Source: Rikenella microfusus (GTDB lineage Bacteria > Bacteroidota > Bacteroidia > Bacteroidales > DYQK01). From it: a stretch of DNA of 45,804 bases. The DNA lies in assembly GCA_020719385.1 (NCBI GenBank), contig DYQK01000008.1, forward strand, positions 1 to 45,804, given 5' to 3'. A program made the translations under genes and the position numbers. Positions 27,184 through 36,846 of this stretch are shown one piece after another. Under the pieces are notes generated by a model, which saw nothing but the letters and a program-made list of their open reading frames with translations, ran no database searches and was not told where the DNA came from. How positions within the stretch are numbered: position 1 is the stretch's first letter; every line of letters begins with the position of its first letter.

Positions 27184-29085
27184 TTATTTTACTTTTAAAT
27201 CATTTTTTTCCATTTTTTCGTAAAATTGTTGAATAATTGCTTTTAATTTCGACTCCATTTTTGCAGAAATCATCAAATTTGAGTCAACTAAATTATTTTG
27301 TAACCATTTATCGCGTTTATAATTGAAAAAACCAACAGATTTTTCACCATCAAAAAGTAAAATATTCGGTTTTTCAACAATTTGATACAACCCATTTTGA
27401 AACATTACCGCAAAACGTTGAAGCGAATCTCGAAAAATACTATTTCCAAAAGAAACAATTTTTGTTGAACAATGCAAATAATCAACAACTGAAGGAAAAA
27501 TATCAATTTGCTGCACAAGAAGAGAATCATTTTTACCTTTCAAAGTCGAATCTTGCGGATGAAAAAACAAAATCGGCACAGAATATTTCCCAATTCTATT
27601 TTTAAAATCCTTCGAAAACGCCGGTCCAGGATGGTCGGCAGTTAAAATAAACAAAGTATTTGAAAACCAATCAGTTTTTTTCGCTTCTTGAAAAAATTTT
27701 CGCAACGAAAAATCTGCGTAACGAATCGATTTGTGAATTTCTAAACTTCCTTCGGCAAAAAAATGTTGATATTTCTGCGGAATTTTATAAGGATGATGCG
27801 AGGAAAGAGTCATTATGCAAGAAAAAAACGGCTTTTTCATCATTTTCATTTTTTCAACGGCAAAAGAAAAAAACGAATCATCAAAAATTCCCCAACTTCC
27901 ATCAAAATCTTTGTCATTTTTATATTCGGTGCGACCAAAATAATTGTCAAAACCTGCCACTTTCGAAAAATTATCAAAACCAAGCGAACCGTTTGTTGCT
28001 CCGTGAAAAAATGCCGACGAATAACCAAATTGTTTCAAAATCGAAGGCAAAGAATTTATCGAATTGTCAATATAATATGAAGTAATAAACGGCTCGTCCA
28101 TCAGGGCAGGAATACTCGCACAAACTGACGGAATTGCCTCAATAGATTGCGTGCCATTGGAAAAACCTTCCGTGAACAAAAGTCCCTGAGCGGCAAGCGA
28201 ATCAAAAAACGGCGTAAAACTTTCCCTCGCACCGCAACAACCGATATATTCTCTCGAAAAACTTTCCAAAATTATCACAACAACATTCGTTTTGCGAATA
28301 TTTTCAGAAAATGTAAACTCTATTTCGGGAGAAAAAATTGTGTCAAGAATATTTTTTGCGAAATATTGTCTCGTTTCCAAAGGTTCTTTGTCCAAAGTTT
28401 TCATTATTGAAAATGGCGTGTTCAAAATTAACGGAATATTTTGCGGCGAAGTGTATTTTGCAGCGGTAATAATGCTAATTGGTTTCATTTGTAAACCGCC
28501 GCGAGCGGCGACTAACCACAAAAAACACCCCAAAATGAAAATTAAACTTTCAAAAATGAACGTTTTTTTAGTGTTTTTTAACTTTTCTTTTGAAAAATTA
28601 GGATAAAAATAATATAATAAAAATCCTAAAACCAAACTGATGACTAAGACGAACCAAAAATCCTTGAGAAATTCGGGTAAAAGTCTAACGGCATCTGCTT
28701 GAACTTTGTCATTTCCGCCGAATAATTTTAAAGTATATGCAGTTGAGCGTTTGCCGATGAATTTAAAATATTCTGCGTCAGCAATATTTGAGAATAAAAA
28801 CAACGAATTGATAAAAACGAAAAGAAATTTTAATATTTTTTGATAAATTTTAACATTTCGAAACGAAAAAGGAATTAAATGTAAAAAAATAATTAAAATA
28901 TTAGTCCAAACAATTGTCGAAATATCGAATCGGAGTCCGAAGAAAAAAATTTTTAACAACTCAGAAGCAGAAATATTTTCAAAAGCATTGAAATTTAAAA
29001 GTAAAAAAATTCCTCTTGCGAGAGAATACAAAATTAAAAGTAAAAATAAACGTTTAATTAATGTTAAACTATGTGAAAAAATCAT
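27184..29085 (-). CDS. LTA synthase-family sulfatase-like membrane protein
   Basis: Five N-terminal TM helices then 'VVVIILESFSREYIG...NGTQSIEAIPSV...ITSYYID...LFILTADHPGP'. Confidence 0.92.
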   Translation of the reverse strand: MIFSHSLTLIKRLFLLLILYSLARGIFLLLNFNAFENISASELLKIFFFGLRFDISTIVWTNILIIFLHLIPFSFRNVKIYQKILKFLFVFINSLFLFSNIADAEYFKFIGKRSTAYTLKLFGGNDKVQADAVRLLPEFLKDFWFVLVISLVLGFLLYYFYPNFSKEKLKNTKKTFIFESLIFILGCFLWLVAARGGLQMKPISIITAAKYTSPQNIPLILNTPFSIMKTLDKEPLETRQYFAKNILDTIFSPEIEFTFSENIRKTNVVVIILESFSREYIGCCGARESFTPFFDSLAAQGLLFTEGFSNGTQSIEAIPSVCASIPALMDEPFITSYYIDNSINSLPSILKQFGYSSAFFHGATNGSLGFDNFSKVAGFDNYFGRTEYKNDKDFDGSWGIFDDSFFSFAVEKMKMMKKPFFSCIMTLSSHHPYKIPQKYQHFFAEGSLEIHKSIRYADFSLRKFFQEAKKTDWFSNTLFILTADHPGPAFSKDFKNRIGKYSVPILFFHPQDSTLKGKNDSLLVQQIDIFPSVVDYLHCSTKIVSFGNSIFRDSLQRFAVMFQNGLYQIVEKPNILLFDGEKSVGFFNYKRDKWLQNNLVDSNLMISAKMESKLKAIIQQFYEKMEKNDLKVK

Positions 29086-29160
29086 AAAATTTTGTTTAAA
29101 GAATTTACAAAGTTAAAAAGTTTTTTGAAAAAAAAATTAATTTTGAAAAAATTTTAACAA

Positions 29161-29197
29161 AAAAAAACCCTGACAACACAAAAAATTGTCAGGGTTT
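29161..29197 (-). terminator. intrinsic terminator after rpmE
   Basis: AAACCCTGACAA...TTGTCAGGGTTT with T-run on the minus strand. Confidence 0.85.
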
Positions 29198-29206
29198 AAC
29201 GCAAAA

Positions 29207-29494
29207 TTAGTCTTTTTTTTCTTTTTCGACTCGTTCTGCTTGTTTTTTGAGATGTTTTTCGTAACGATTTCGAAATTTATCTACACGGCCAGCCGTATCA
29301 AGTAACTTCATTTTGCCCGTATAATACGGATGCGAGGCACTGGAGATTTCCAATTTTATCAACGGATAAGTCACGCCGTCAATAACGATTGTATCTTTTG
29401 TTCTGACTGCCGATTTTGTCAGAAAACAATGATCATTCGATAAATCTTTGAACGCAACTAAGCGGTAATCTTTGGGATGAATGTCTTTTTTCAT
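29207..29494 (-). CDS. rpmE: 50S ribosomal protein L31 type B (start re-set)
   Basis: [29 protein letters not shown]...[28 protein letters not shown]. Confidence 0.95.
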   Translation of the reverse strand: MKKDIHPKDYRLVAFKDLSNDHCFLTKSAVRTKDTIVIDGVTYPLIKLEISSASHPYYTGKMKLLDTAGRVDKFRNRYEKHLKKQAERVEKEKKD

Positions 29495-29566
29495 AAATAG
29501 AAATAAAGCAAAAAATTTTTTGCAAAAGTAAAACAATTTTTCGAATTTGCAAAAAAAAATTACAAA

Positions 29567-30430
29567 TTAATTTTTATTTTTCAAAATTTCATACGCAACA
29601 GCAATTTTATCAAACATTTGTCTTGCCCGCAAAATTGCTTCTTCGCCCAAATGCTCGTATTTGTCGGGGTGATAAGTTTGTGCCAAGCGATAATAAGAAT
29701 GTTTAATCTCTTCAAAACTCGCACTTTCTGAAACATTTAATATTTCGCAAGCATATAAAATTTGTGAATTTTTGTTAATTTCTGTAAAAGTTTGTGAATT
29801 TTCATTAAAATTTTCTGTTGGTTTAACAAACATTTTGCGGATTTTCTCAAAATTGACTTTCAAAATTCCGAGATGCTTCGAAATGAAACGCAAAAATTCG
29901 TCTTCTTTGTCCGAAAATTGTTTATCTGCCGCAGCAATCCGAAATAATTGATACAAAATTCTTATTTTTTCAGAATGCGGCAAGCGAAAACATTTTTTAC
30001 ATTCCTTCGCAACGTTGAAATTTGTTTTCGAAAATATTTCTAAATTTTTTATTCCCTCATTTTTTAATTTTTCGCCGTATTCTTTTTCCAAAAAATTCGC
30101 AAAACGTTCAATTTTTTCATCTTTATCCGAATCATCAACTTTTATCATTTCAGAAACAAAAATATAAAACGCTTTTCGCACCCAAAAAAATTTTGCAAAA
30201 TTAAGTTTTTTCAAATTTTCTGAGTTTGAAGTGTTTTTTGAAAAAATAGAAGTAAATATTTTCTCAAAAATTTCTGCAAAACTATCTGAAAAATAAAACA
30301 AAATAATAAAAATGAGATAAACTAAGAATAAAATACGAAAAAAAGAACTTGAACTATGAATTGCAAAAATAATAAACAAAGCAACGCCTGCGTAGAAAAA
30401 AAATATTCCTAACTCTGCATCTCGTTTCAT
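29567..30430 (-). CDS. membrane-anchored TerB-like / J-domain protein (DjlA-like)
   Basis: Two N-terminal TM helices; C-terminal J domain with HPDKY. Confidence 0.85.
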   Translation of the reverse strand: MKRDAELGIFFFYAGVALFIIFAIHSSSSFFRILFLVYLIFIILFYFSDSFAEIFEKIFTSIFSKNTSNSENLKKLNFAKFFWVRKAFYIFVSEMIKVDDSDKDEKIERFANFLEKEYGEKLKNEGIKNLEIFSKTNFNVAKECKKCFRLPHSEKIRILYQLFRIAAADKQFSDKEDEFLRFISKHLGILKVNFEKIRKMFVKPTENFNENSQTFTEINKNSQILYACEILNVSESASFEEIKHSYYRLAQTYHPDKYEHLGEEAILRARQMFDKIAVAYEILKNKN

Positions 30431-30448
30431 AAAATTTCATAAAAAATA

Positions 30449-30480
30449 AAAAATTATCACTCAAAAAAGTGATAATTTTT
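30449..30480. terminator. intrinsic terminator
   Basis: AAAAATTATCACT-caaaaa-AGTGATAATTTTT. Confidence 0.75.
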
Positions 30481-30487
30481 CGAAAAA

Positions 30488-31231
30488 TTAATGTTTAACA
30501 ATTAATTTTTTTGCTTTGATAGTTTTTCCTGCCACCGTTAAAGAGTAAAAATACACTCCTGACGGCAAATCGCTGACGTTGCAATTTATTTCGCGCGAAT
30601 TAGGTGTTAATTGTAATTTTTTCACCAAAATTCCTGCGATGTTAAAAATCTGAATTGTCGCTGCCGAATTTTCAATAATGTATGAGAAAGTAATTTTTGC
30701 ATCTGCGGGATTTGGGAAAACGTTTAAATCTGTGCTTTCTGTTTTTTCGATTCGAGAAGGCGTGAGATAATCAAATTGTACGGTAACCTTTGCAGAATCG
30801 GAGGTTTGGTCGGCATCGAAAAAAGTGTACACAATTGTTGTTGTTCCGCGGTGAAATTTTGGGGAATATTCACCGTAAAAGTTTTTTGTCAATGTTGTTG
30901 CTCCTGCGTCGATGGAAAACGCATTCGGCGAGGTAAAAACGGTTGTTGGATAGCAATTTTCTCCCCAGCAAAATAAATTTTCTGTATTTTGTATCACAGA
31001 AATTTCTCGTTTTTTCACTTTGACATTTTTTGCAGCGGCACTTTTGTTTTTCACTAAAACGTATGCTTTCATAATTCCGTCTGTCGAAGTGTCGGAACAG
31101 CGAATCGTTTTACCCGTGATGTCGTTTTTGTCTTTGTCTAACAAAACGAAACTTTGCGATTTTACCTCAAAACCAAGCAACAAGATTGCAAAAGAGAAAT
31201 AAAAAATCAGATGTGCGAATTTGTGTTTCAT
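30488..31231 (-). CDS. secreted protein with T9SS type A sorting domain
   Basis: Signal peptide; C-term 'LNVFPNPADAKITFSYIIEN...LPSGVYFYSLTVAGKTIKAKKLIVKH'. Confidence 0.85.
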   Translation of the reverse strand: MKHKFAHLIFYFSFAILLLGFEVKSQSFVLLDKDKNDITGKTIRCSDTSTDGIMKAYVLVKNKSAAAKNVKVKKREISVIQNTENLFCWGENCYPTTVFTSPNAFSIDAGATTLTKNFYGEYSPKFHRGTTTIVYTFFDADQTSDSAKVTVQFDYLTPSRIEKTESTDLNVFPNPADAKITFSYIIENSAATIQIFNIAGILVKKLQLTPNSREINCNVSDLPSGVYFYSLTVAGKTIKAKKLIVKH

Positions 31232-31285
31232 TGAGTTTTGTAAAAAAATATTAAAAAAAATTCAGGGCAAATATACAATTTTTTT

Positions 31286-33871
31286 TTATTCTGTGAGTAA
31301 TTTTTGTCTCAAAATTTCATAATCTTCAGACAAATAAAACGAACACAACGAAGCAATTCGAATGGCTAACTCTTGGAAAATAAACGTTTTATCTATATTT
31401 TGCTTCAACAAAACTGTTCTTAAACCTTGCGATTCGGCTGTTGAAAATTCTGCGGAATAGCGTTTTGACGTTAAAAATATTCCGCGAATAGCAGCTTTTA
31501 AATCGCCGCAAAAAACAAGTCCTGCTCGGTCTGATGTCAATAACATTAATCGTGAGGTTGCCATTAATTCTTGTTCTTTCTCTTGTTTTGCGGAAGTTTT
31601 TTTCGCCGAATTTTTGTAAACATCAATAACTTGCGTTGTAAAACTCATTGCATCTTTAGTTTTTGACCCGATATTTCCGATTTTTTGCAAAATTGTTCCG
31701 ACAAGATAAAATCGCGAGATTTTGCCGATTGCTTTTCCCAAAAGTCCTGCGGCGGGCAACAACAAAAGCAACGCATCCAAGAGCCAAGTGCCTTTGTCCA
31801 ACGCACCTTTCCAAATATCAGACGAGGTGAAACGCGTGTGTTTGAAAAATAAGTGCGAAAATTCCGTTCCCAAAACAAATAACCACTCTTTTGGAGTCAA
31901 AAAATTCGGAGAATCGGGCAATAAATGGTCATTTCCGATGAATAAACACGGCGGCTGTTCTTCAAAACAATGAACTCCAATATTTTTTTCGCCTCTTGTA
32001 ACAAAAATTTCGACCTCAGGAAGTTGAAAAGCATTCTGAATCTGCGATGTCATCTCAATTAAACCTGAAAAATTTTTTTCAGTAACAATTTCGGAATACG
32101 ATTTTATTGTTTCGAGATTCGGCGTTTCAGTTTTTGCCAGCCATTTTTGCAAATTCTCAAACCACGAAGAATTTTTACTCGCAGGATGTTGCAAATGCGT
32201 TTCAATTAATTCTTTGGGCAAAATGTTAAATTTCTCCAAAACAAATTCGGAATTTTCTGTCGGTTGTAAACCTTGAAGTTCAAGTAATTCATTGATAATC
32301 AACGCTTTATCTCTCAATTTTCCTTCGCTAATATCAATTAAAGTTTCGATTCGATTTTTCACCAACGGCTGCAAACGCGCCAGTTGCACCATATTGGGAA
32401 GTGCTTTTTCCTTTGCCTGAGCCGAGATTAACAACTCAATTATCGCAATTTTTAATTGTTGACCGCTGTTTTCGCTTGTAAAATCAACATCTTGAGATGG
32501 AATAACTTCCAAAAGAACCTCTTCGGGCAATTCTTTTAAACGTTTTTCCAAAATCGAAGTTGCCTCGTGCCGCAAATTGCAAAGCAAAAGATGATGACAA
32601 AACTGAATATCAAACAAAACCTGACTTATTGAGTCGCTGTTTTGTGAAAGAAAATTTTCCCGCACTTCGCGGTGAATGTTCAATAATCTCTCGAAATGCA
32701 CCGATTCTTCGGCAAGTTCGAACATTAATTCGACCAAAGCCACGCTATCTAAAATCGCAATTTTCCATTCCAAAAGCCACGCAATAAACCATTTATCGCT
32801 TTCGGGAAGGTCTAAAATTTCCTTGAGATATTTTAACAAATTATTAGAATCACTTTTCACAAAATCTTTGTCCTTATCAAAATGATTCGCAAACGGCAAA
32901 AATGACAAAATAAAATCATCAAAAATCGAAGGTTTAGATTCGGCAATTAAACGAATCCACGCAGAGGTCGATTGTTGAAAAATTTTTTCGTTAGTTAAAT
33001 AATTTAAACGAGCAATCTCGCGAATCCGATTTTCTGCCTCGTAACTCGTTGATAATTTGATATTTTCGAAAAGTGAAACATTTGTCAAAGAACTTGTCCA
33101 CTCAATCTCGCCTGCTTTGATAGAATGATGTAAAAGTTCATTTTTCACTTCTAACGGCTTGATACTCAACGAGATAAATTCCTCAATGTTATGATTTTCG
33201 TCGAAACCAACTAAAAACGAAGTTTTTGAAGTTAACAAATATTTCCAATCTAATTTATTTTCGATTTTAGGATTTTTCACTTCAGAAACGTTTAAAAAAC
33301 TCAATAACATTTCGTTTTCATCGCAAAACGTATAAAACCAAATTTTTTCGAATTTCGACATTTCCTCAACGTAGCGGTTTTCAAGAATACCGTTTTTCAA
33401 ATTCTTCTCGGCAAACAAAATATTTTGCAAATAATCTGCGATAAATTGCGAGATTTCCTCGCGATTCGAAAGATTTAAGAATCTCCCGATTTGTCCTTTC
33501 CAGTCTGCTTCTTTTTTTGTCTGCCATTCGAGAGGTTTGATGTTGAAAATCAACTGATTAGGAACAACGGTGAGGTACAATAAAAACGTACTTCGCAACC
33601 CAATAGATGAAATAAAACCTTTTGTGGCTCGATATTGAACAATAATTGTGTCGGTTTCGGGATACAAAATTAGGATTTCGAATTTCAAATTTTCGCGTAA
33701 AAAACGAATTAAATTGTCGCTAAATAATTGAAAATCAAAGGATTCCGATGTGAAAAATGAGTATCCTTCTTGTAATAAAAATAATCGCGGTGAGAATTCA
33801 GTTTTCTCGTCAATTAAACGCTGAATTTCTGTTTGTTTATATTCTGAAATTTTTTGCGAAAAATCTTTCAT
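31286..33871 (-). CDS. large protein with C-terminal degenerate M48 peptidase-like region
   Basis: 'LFVLGTEFSHLFFKHTRFTSSDIWKGALDKG...MATSRLMLLTSDRAGLVFCGDLKAAIRG' resembles M48 architecture. Confidence 0.6.
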   Translation of the reverse strand: MKDFSQKISEYKQTEIQRLIDEKTEFSPRLFLLQEGYSFFTSESFDFQLFSDNLIRFLRENLKFEILILYPETDTIIVQYRATKGFISSIGLRSTFLLYLTVVPNQLIFNIKPLEWQTKKEADWKGQIGRFLNLSNREEISQFIADYLQNILFAEKNLKNGILENRYVEEMSKFEKIWFYTFCDENEMLLSFLNVSEVKNPKIENKLDWKYLLTSKTSFLVGFDENHNIEEFISLSIKPLEVKNELLHHSIKAGEIEWTSSLTNVSLFENIKLSTSYEAENRIREIARLNYLTNEKIFQQSTSAWIRLIAESKPSIFDDFILSFLPFANHFDKDKDFVKSDSNNLLKYLKEILDLPESDKWFIAWLLEWKIAILDSVALVELMFELAEESVHFERLLNIHREVRENFLSQNSDSISQVLFDIQFCHHLLLCNLRHEATSILEKRLKELPEEVLLEVIPSQDVDFTSENSGQQLKIAIIELLISAQAKEKALPNMVQLARLQPLVKNRIETLIDISEGKLRDKALIINELLELQGLQPTENSEFVLEKFNILPKELIETHLQHPASKNSSWFENLQKWLAKTETPNLETIKSYSEIVTEKNFSGLIEMTSQIQNAFQLPEVEIFVTRGEKNIGVHCFEEQPPCLFIGNDHLLPDSPNFLTPKEWLFVLGTEFSHLFFKHTRFTSSDIWKGALDKGTWLLDALLLLLPAAGLLGKAIGKISRFYLVGTILQKIGNIGSKTKDAMSFTTQVIDVYKNSAKKTSAKQEKEQELMATSRLMLLTSDRAGLVFCGDLKAAIRGIFLTSKRYSAEFSTAESQGLRTVLLKQNIDKTFIFQELAIRIASLCSFYLSEDYEILRQKLLTE

Positions 33872-33996
33872 TGAAAAAAAGTTTAAATTTTTTTACAAAG
33901 ATAAGAAAAATTTTTGAAAAAATAAAATTTGCGAAAAATGTTTTTCTCAAAAAAAAATTATATTTTTGCACTCGAAAAATAAAAATTTTAAAATTT

Positions 33997-35076
33997 ATGC
34001 GTTTAAAAACTCTCGATTTGTATATTATCAAAAAATTTTTGGGAACATTTTTTTATGCCATCGGACTAATCATTAGCATTGCGATAATCTTTGATATTTC
34101 GGAGAAATTGGACGATTTTATGCAGAAAAAACCGCCCTTGAGTGCGATAATTATTGATTATTATTTGAATTTTATTCCTTATTGGGTGAATCAGTTTAGT
34201 TATCTGTTTATTTTTATTTCGGTGATTTTTTTCACCTCACGAATGGCTTCGAACACCGAGATTGTCGCTATTTTGGGCAGCGGAGTAAGTTTTGCGAGAT
34301 TGATGTTTCCGTATTTTGTCTCGGCAACGGTTCTGGCGGGTTTTATTTTTCTCTTGGGAAATTACGTGATTCCTTACTCTGTGAAGGTGAAATTGAAATT
34401 CGAAAATTTGTATATCAAAAATCCGTATTACAACGATGAACGCAATATTCACCGACAAATTCAGCCGGGAACGTTTATTTATATGGAAAATTACAACAAC
34501 ACTTCGAACACGGGCAGACGTTTTTCGTTGGAGCGTTTCGAGGATAAACAATTGAAACTCAAAATTTTCGGCGAAATTATTCAATGGGACAGCACTCAAC
34601 GTTGTTGGCAGATTCAAAATTATTATCTCCGTATTATTGAAAAAGACCGAGAAATTATTCGTCGCGGCGATAAACTTGATACGGTTTTAAATTTGCGAAC
34701 ATCCGATTTTAGTGAGCGAAATAATATTTGCGAAACGATGAATCTCAATAAATTGAATCAATTTATTGAGGAGAAAAGACTTCGCGGCGAGCGCATCGAA
34801 GAGTTTCAAATGGAGAAATATCGGCGTTTGGTTGCTCCGTTTGGTGCGTTTATTATGACTCTTTTGGGCGTAACAGTTGCGTCTCGAAAGGTTCGAGGCG
34901 GCATTGGGCTTCATATCGGAATCGGACTAACATTGAGTTTTGGTTATCTCTTATTTTTACAAATTTCGAGACAATTTGCTGTGTCAGGTGGACTTCATCC
35001 GTTGTTGGCAATTTCTATTCCGAATGTTATTTTTGCAATTATTGGGGCAATTTTGTACCGTTTGGCTCAGAAATAG
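33997..35076 (+). CDS. LptF/LptG-family permease (start re-set)
   Basis: MRLKTLDLYIIKKFLGTFFYAIGLIISIAIIFDISEKLDDFM...; TATTTTTG box upstream. Confidence 0.9.
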   Translation: MRLKTLDLYIIKKFLGTFFYAIGLIISIAIIFDISEKLDDFMQKKPPLSAIIIDYYLNFIPYWVNQFSYLFIFISVIFFTSRMASNTEIVAILGSGVSFARLMFPYFVSATVLAGFIFLLGNYVIPYSVKVKLKFENLYIKNPYYNDERNIHRQIQPGTFIYMENYNNTSNTGRRFSLERFEDKQLKLKIFGEIIQWDSTQRCWQIQNYYLRIIEKDREIIRRGDKLDTVLNLRTSDFSERNNICETMNLNKLNQFIEEKRLRGERIEEFQMEKYRRLVAPFGAFIMTLLGVTVASRKVRGGIGLHIGIGLTLSFGYLLFLQISRQFAVSGGLHPLLAISIPNVIFAIIGAILYRLAQK

Positions 35077-35629
35077 AGAGAACATCTGTCCAAATAATGC
35101 CGTATAAATACGAATCTTCGAATTTTCTCTGAATAAAGAAATTTTTTCGAAGCAAACCTTCTCGTTGAAAATGAGATTTTTCCATCACGCGACAGCCCAC
35201 TACATTTCCCGTATAAACTTGCCCTTCAAGACGCTGCAATTTTAACTCGAAAAATGCGTATCGCAACATTGCTCCAACCGCCTCGGTCATCAAACCTTGA
35301 TTCCAAAACGGTTTAGCAAGCAAAAAGTGAATTACTCCGAATTGATGTCGAACATTGAGATGCGAAAGTCCAATTACTCCGATAATTTTTTCGGAATTTA
35401 ACAACGAGATGCCGAGAAAAATTTGTTCACCTCTTTGAAAACCTTTTTCGAAATTCCGAATCATTCTTCGGGTCTGAGCCACGCGCAAGTGAGGTTCATT
35501 ATCTGTAAATTGAATTATCTCCTCGTTAGAGTAAAGTTCAAATAAATCGTAACAATGCGATAATGAAATTCGCTGCAATTTCAGGCGGGCTGTGGTTTGA
35601 GTTTGAAAATTAAAAGTATATCTAAACAT
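35039..35629 (-). CDS. GNAT N-acetyltransferase (RimJ/RimL type)
   Basis: TTARLKLQRIS...IIGVIGLSHLN...VIHFLLAKPFWNQGLMTEAV...FELKLQRLEGQVYTGNVVGCRVMEKSHFQREG. Confidence 0.9.
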   Translation of the reverse strand: MFRYTFNFQTQTTARLKLQRISLSHCYDLFELYSNEEIIQFTDNEPHLRVAQTRRMIRNFEKGFQRGEQIFLGISLLNSEKIIGVIGLSHLNVRHQFGVIHFLLAKPFWNQGLMTEAVGAMLRYAFFELKLQRLEGQVYTGNVVGCRVMEKSHFQREGLLRKNFFIQRKFEDSYLYGIIWTDVLSISEPNGTKLPQ

Positions 35630-35643
35630 AATTTTAGAAAAAA

Positions 35644-35669
35644 GGTAGCACAAAAGACGAAATGCTACC
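35644..35669 (-). terminator. intrinsic terminator after rpmH
   Basis: Minus strand GGTAGCA...TGCTACC followed by TTTTTT. Confidence 0.7.
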
Positions 35670-35686
35670 CAATTTTTACAGAATTT

Positions 35687-35845
35687 TTAGGCTTTGTGTC
35701 TCTTTTCGTCAGAAACTGTTAATCTTTTTCGTCCTTTTGCTCTGCGAGACGATAAAACTTTGCGTCCATTGTGAGAAGACATACGTTCTCTAAAACCGTG
35801 TTTATTTCGGCGTTTGCGAATTGAAGGTTGAAACGTTCTTTTCAT
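35687..35845 (-). CDS. rpmH: 50S ribosomal protein L34
   Basis: Translated from the raw sequence, not in the ORF track: [52 protein letters not shown]. Confidence 0.98.
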   Translation of the reverse strand: MKRTFQPSIRKRRNKHGFRERMSSHNGRKVLSSRRAKGRKRLTVSDEKRHKA

Positions 35846-36005
35846 TGCGAAAATGTATTAATACAAAAATTTTTCTTATTTTTGGGGCTGCAAAAATAGA
35901 GATATTTTTTGAAGTTTCCAAATTTTATTTAAAGTTTTTCGAGAAAATTTGGGATAAAAGGCAAAAAATTAATAATTTTTAACTTTTCGAAAATAAAAAT
36001 GACCA

Positions 36006-36371
36006 ATGAATTCTAAAATTTTTTGGATAACGTACAAAAATGTTCCAATTTTATATACTAATTGGAGTAATTTCCCTACAGAAAAAGAATTTCTTGATGC
36101 AACAAAAGAGACAACAAATTTTGTCGTTGAACAAAATTTGGGCAATTTATTAGAACTCGTTGACGTTACAGATTCAGTTACGACCACCGAAATTATCAAA
36201 GCGAGCAAAGAAGCAGCCATTTTAACGAAACCTTTTAACAAAAAAAAGGCTGTCATCGGTATTTCGGGGTTAAAACGAATTTTATTGAACGCAGTAAATC
36301 GAATTGCGTCAGAGAAAATTGTTGCTTTCGAAACGAAAGAACAAGCACTCGAATGGTTAATTAAACTGTAA
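36006..36371 (+). CDS. small conserved hypothetical protein (STAS/SpoIIAA-like fold possible)
   Basis: 121-aa ORF MNSKIFWITYKNVPILYTNWSNFPTEKEFLDA... Confidence 0.6.
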   Translation: MNSKIFWITYKNVPILYTNWSNFPTEKEFLDATKETTNFVVEQNLGNLLELVDVTDSVTTTEIIKASKEAAILTKPFNKKKAVIGISGLKRILLNAVNRIASEKIVAFETKEQALEWLIKL

Positions 36372-36816
36372 CCTCTTCATTATCAATTGAATACCATTCT
36401 GAAAACGAAGTTTCTGTTTCCTGTAATTTTAAACAAAAAAGTTTAACATTACAGGGAAGATGTTTTTTCAAAATTTCAGAAAAATAGATAAGCAAATTCT
36501 CGCAAGTTGGCTGAAACGAAGTAAAAAGACATTCTTGCTCCAAATTGTCAAAAAATTTTTTGTACTCAGAGTTTTCGTTTAACATTAAATGATGGTCTAA
36601 CTTGTTGATAATTCGTTCGTTAACAATTTTTTTTAAATCTCCAAAATCCATCACCATTCCGTTTTTGTGGTTTTTCGAATCGAAAATGGGTTCGCCGATA
36701 ATTGTAACGAATAATTTGTAAGAATGTCCGTGAATATTGCGGCATTTTCCGTCATAATTAAAAAGTGCGTGTGCCATTTCGAAATCGAAAATTTTTGTCA
36801 AGCGAATTTTTGTCAT
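36361..36816 (-). CDS. queD: 6-carboxytetrahydropterin synthase family protein
   Basis: FEMAHALFNYDGKCRNIHGHSYKLFVTIIG...GMVMDFGDLKKIVNE...LDHHLMLN. Confidence 0.9.
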   Translation of the reverse strand: MTKIRLTKIFDFEMAHALFNYDGKCRNIHGHSYKLFVTIIGEPIFDSKNHKNGMVMDFGDLKKIVNERIINKLDHHLMLNENSEYKKFFDNLEQECLFTSFQPTCENLLIYFSEILKKHLPCNVKLFCLKLQETETSFSEWYSIDNEEVTV

Positions 36817-36846
36817 TTTTTAAACAAAATTAAGAAAAATTAAGAA

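Noticed and set aside
27660-28085. 141-aa + strand ORF and overlapping 27763..28080
   Set aside because: Antisense to the well-supported LTA synthase-family gene; low-complexity Asn/Lys/Phe translation without family resemblance.
27184-29085. LTA synthase-like gene as evidence of Gram-positive DNA or horizontal transfer
   Set aside because: LTA synthase-family sulfatases are common in Bacteroidota and composition matches the surroundings.
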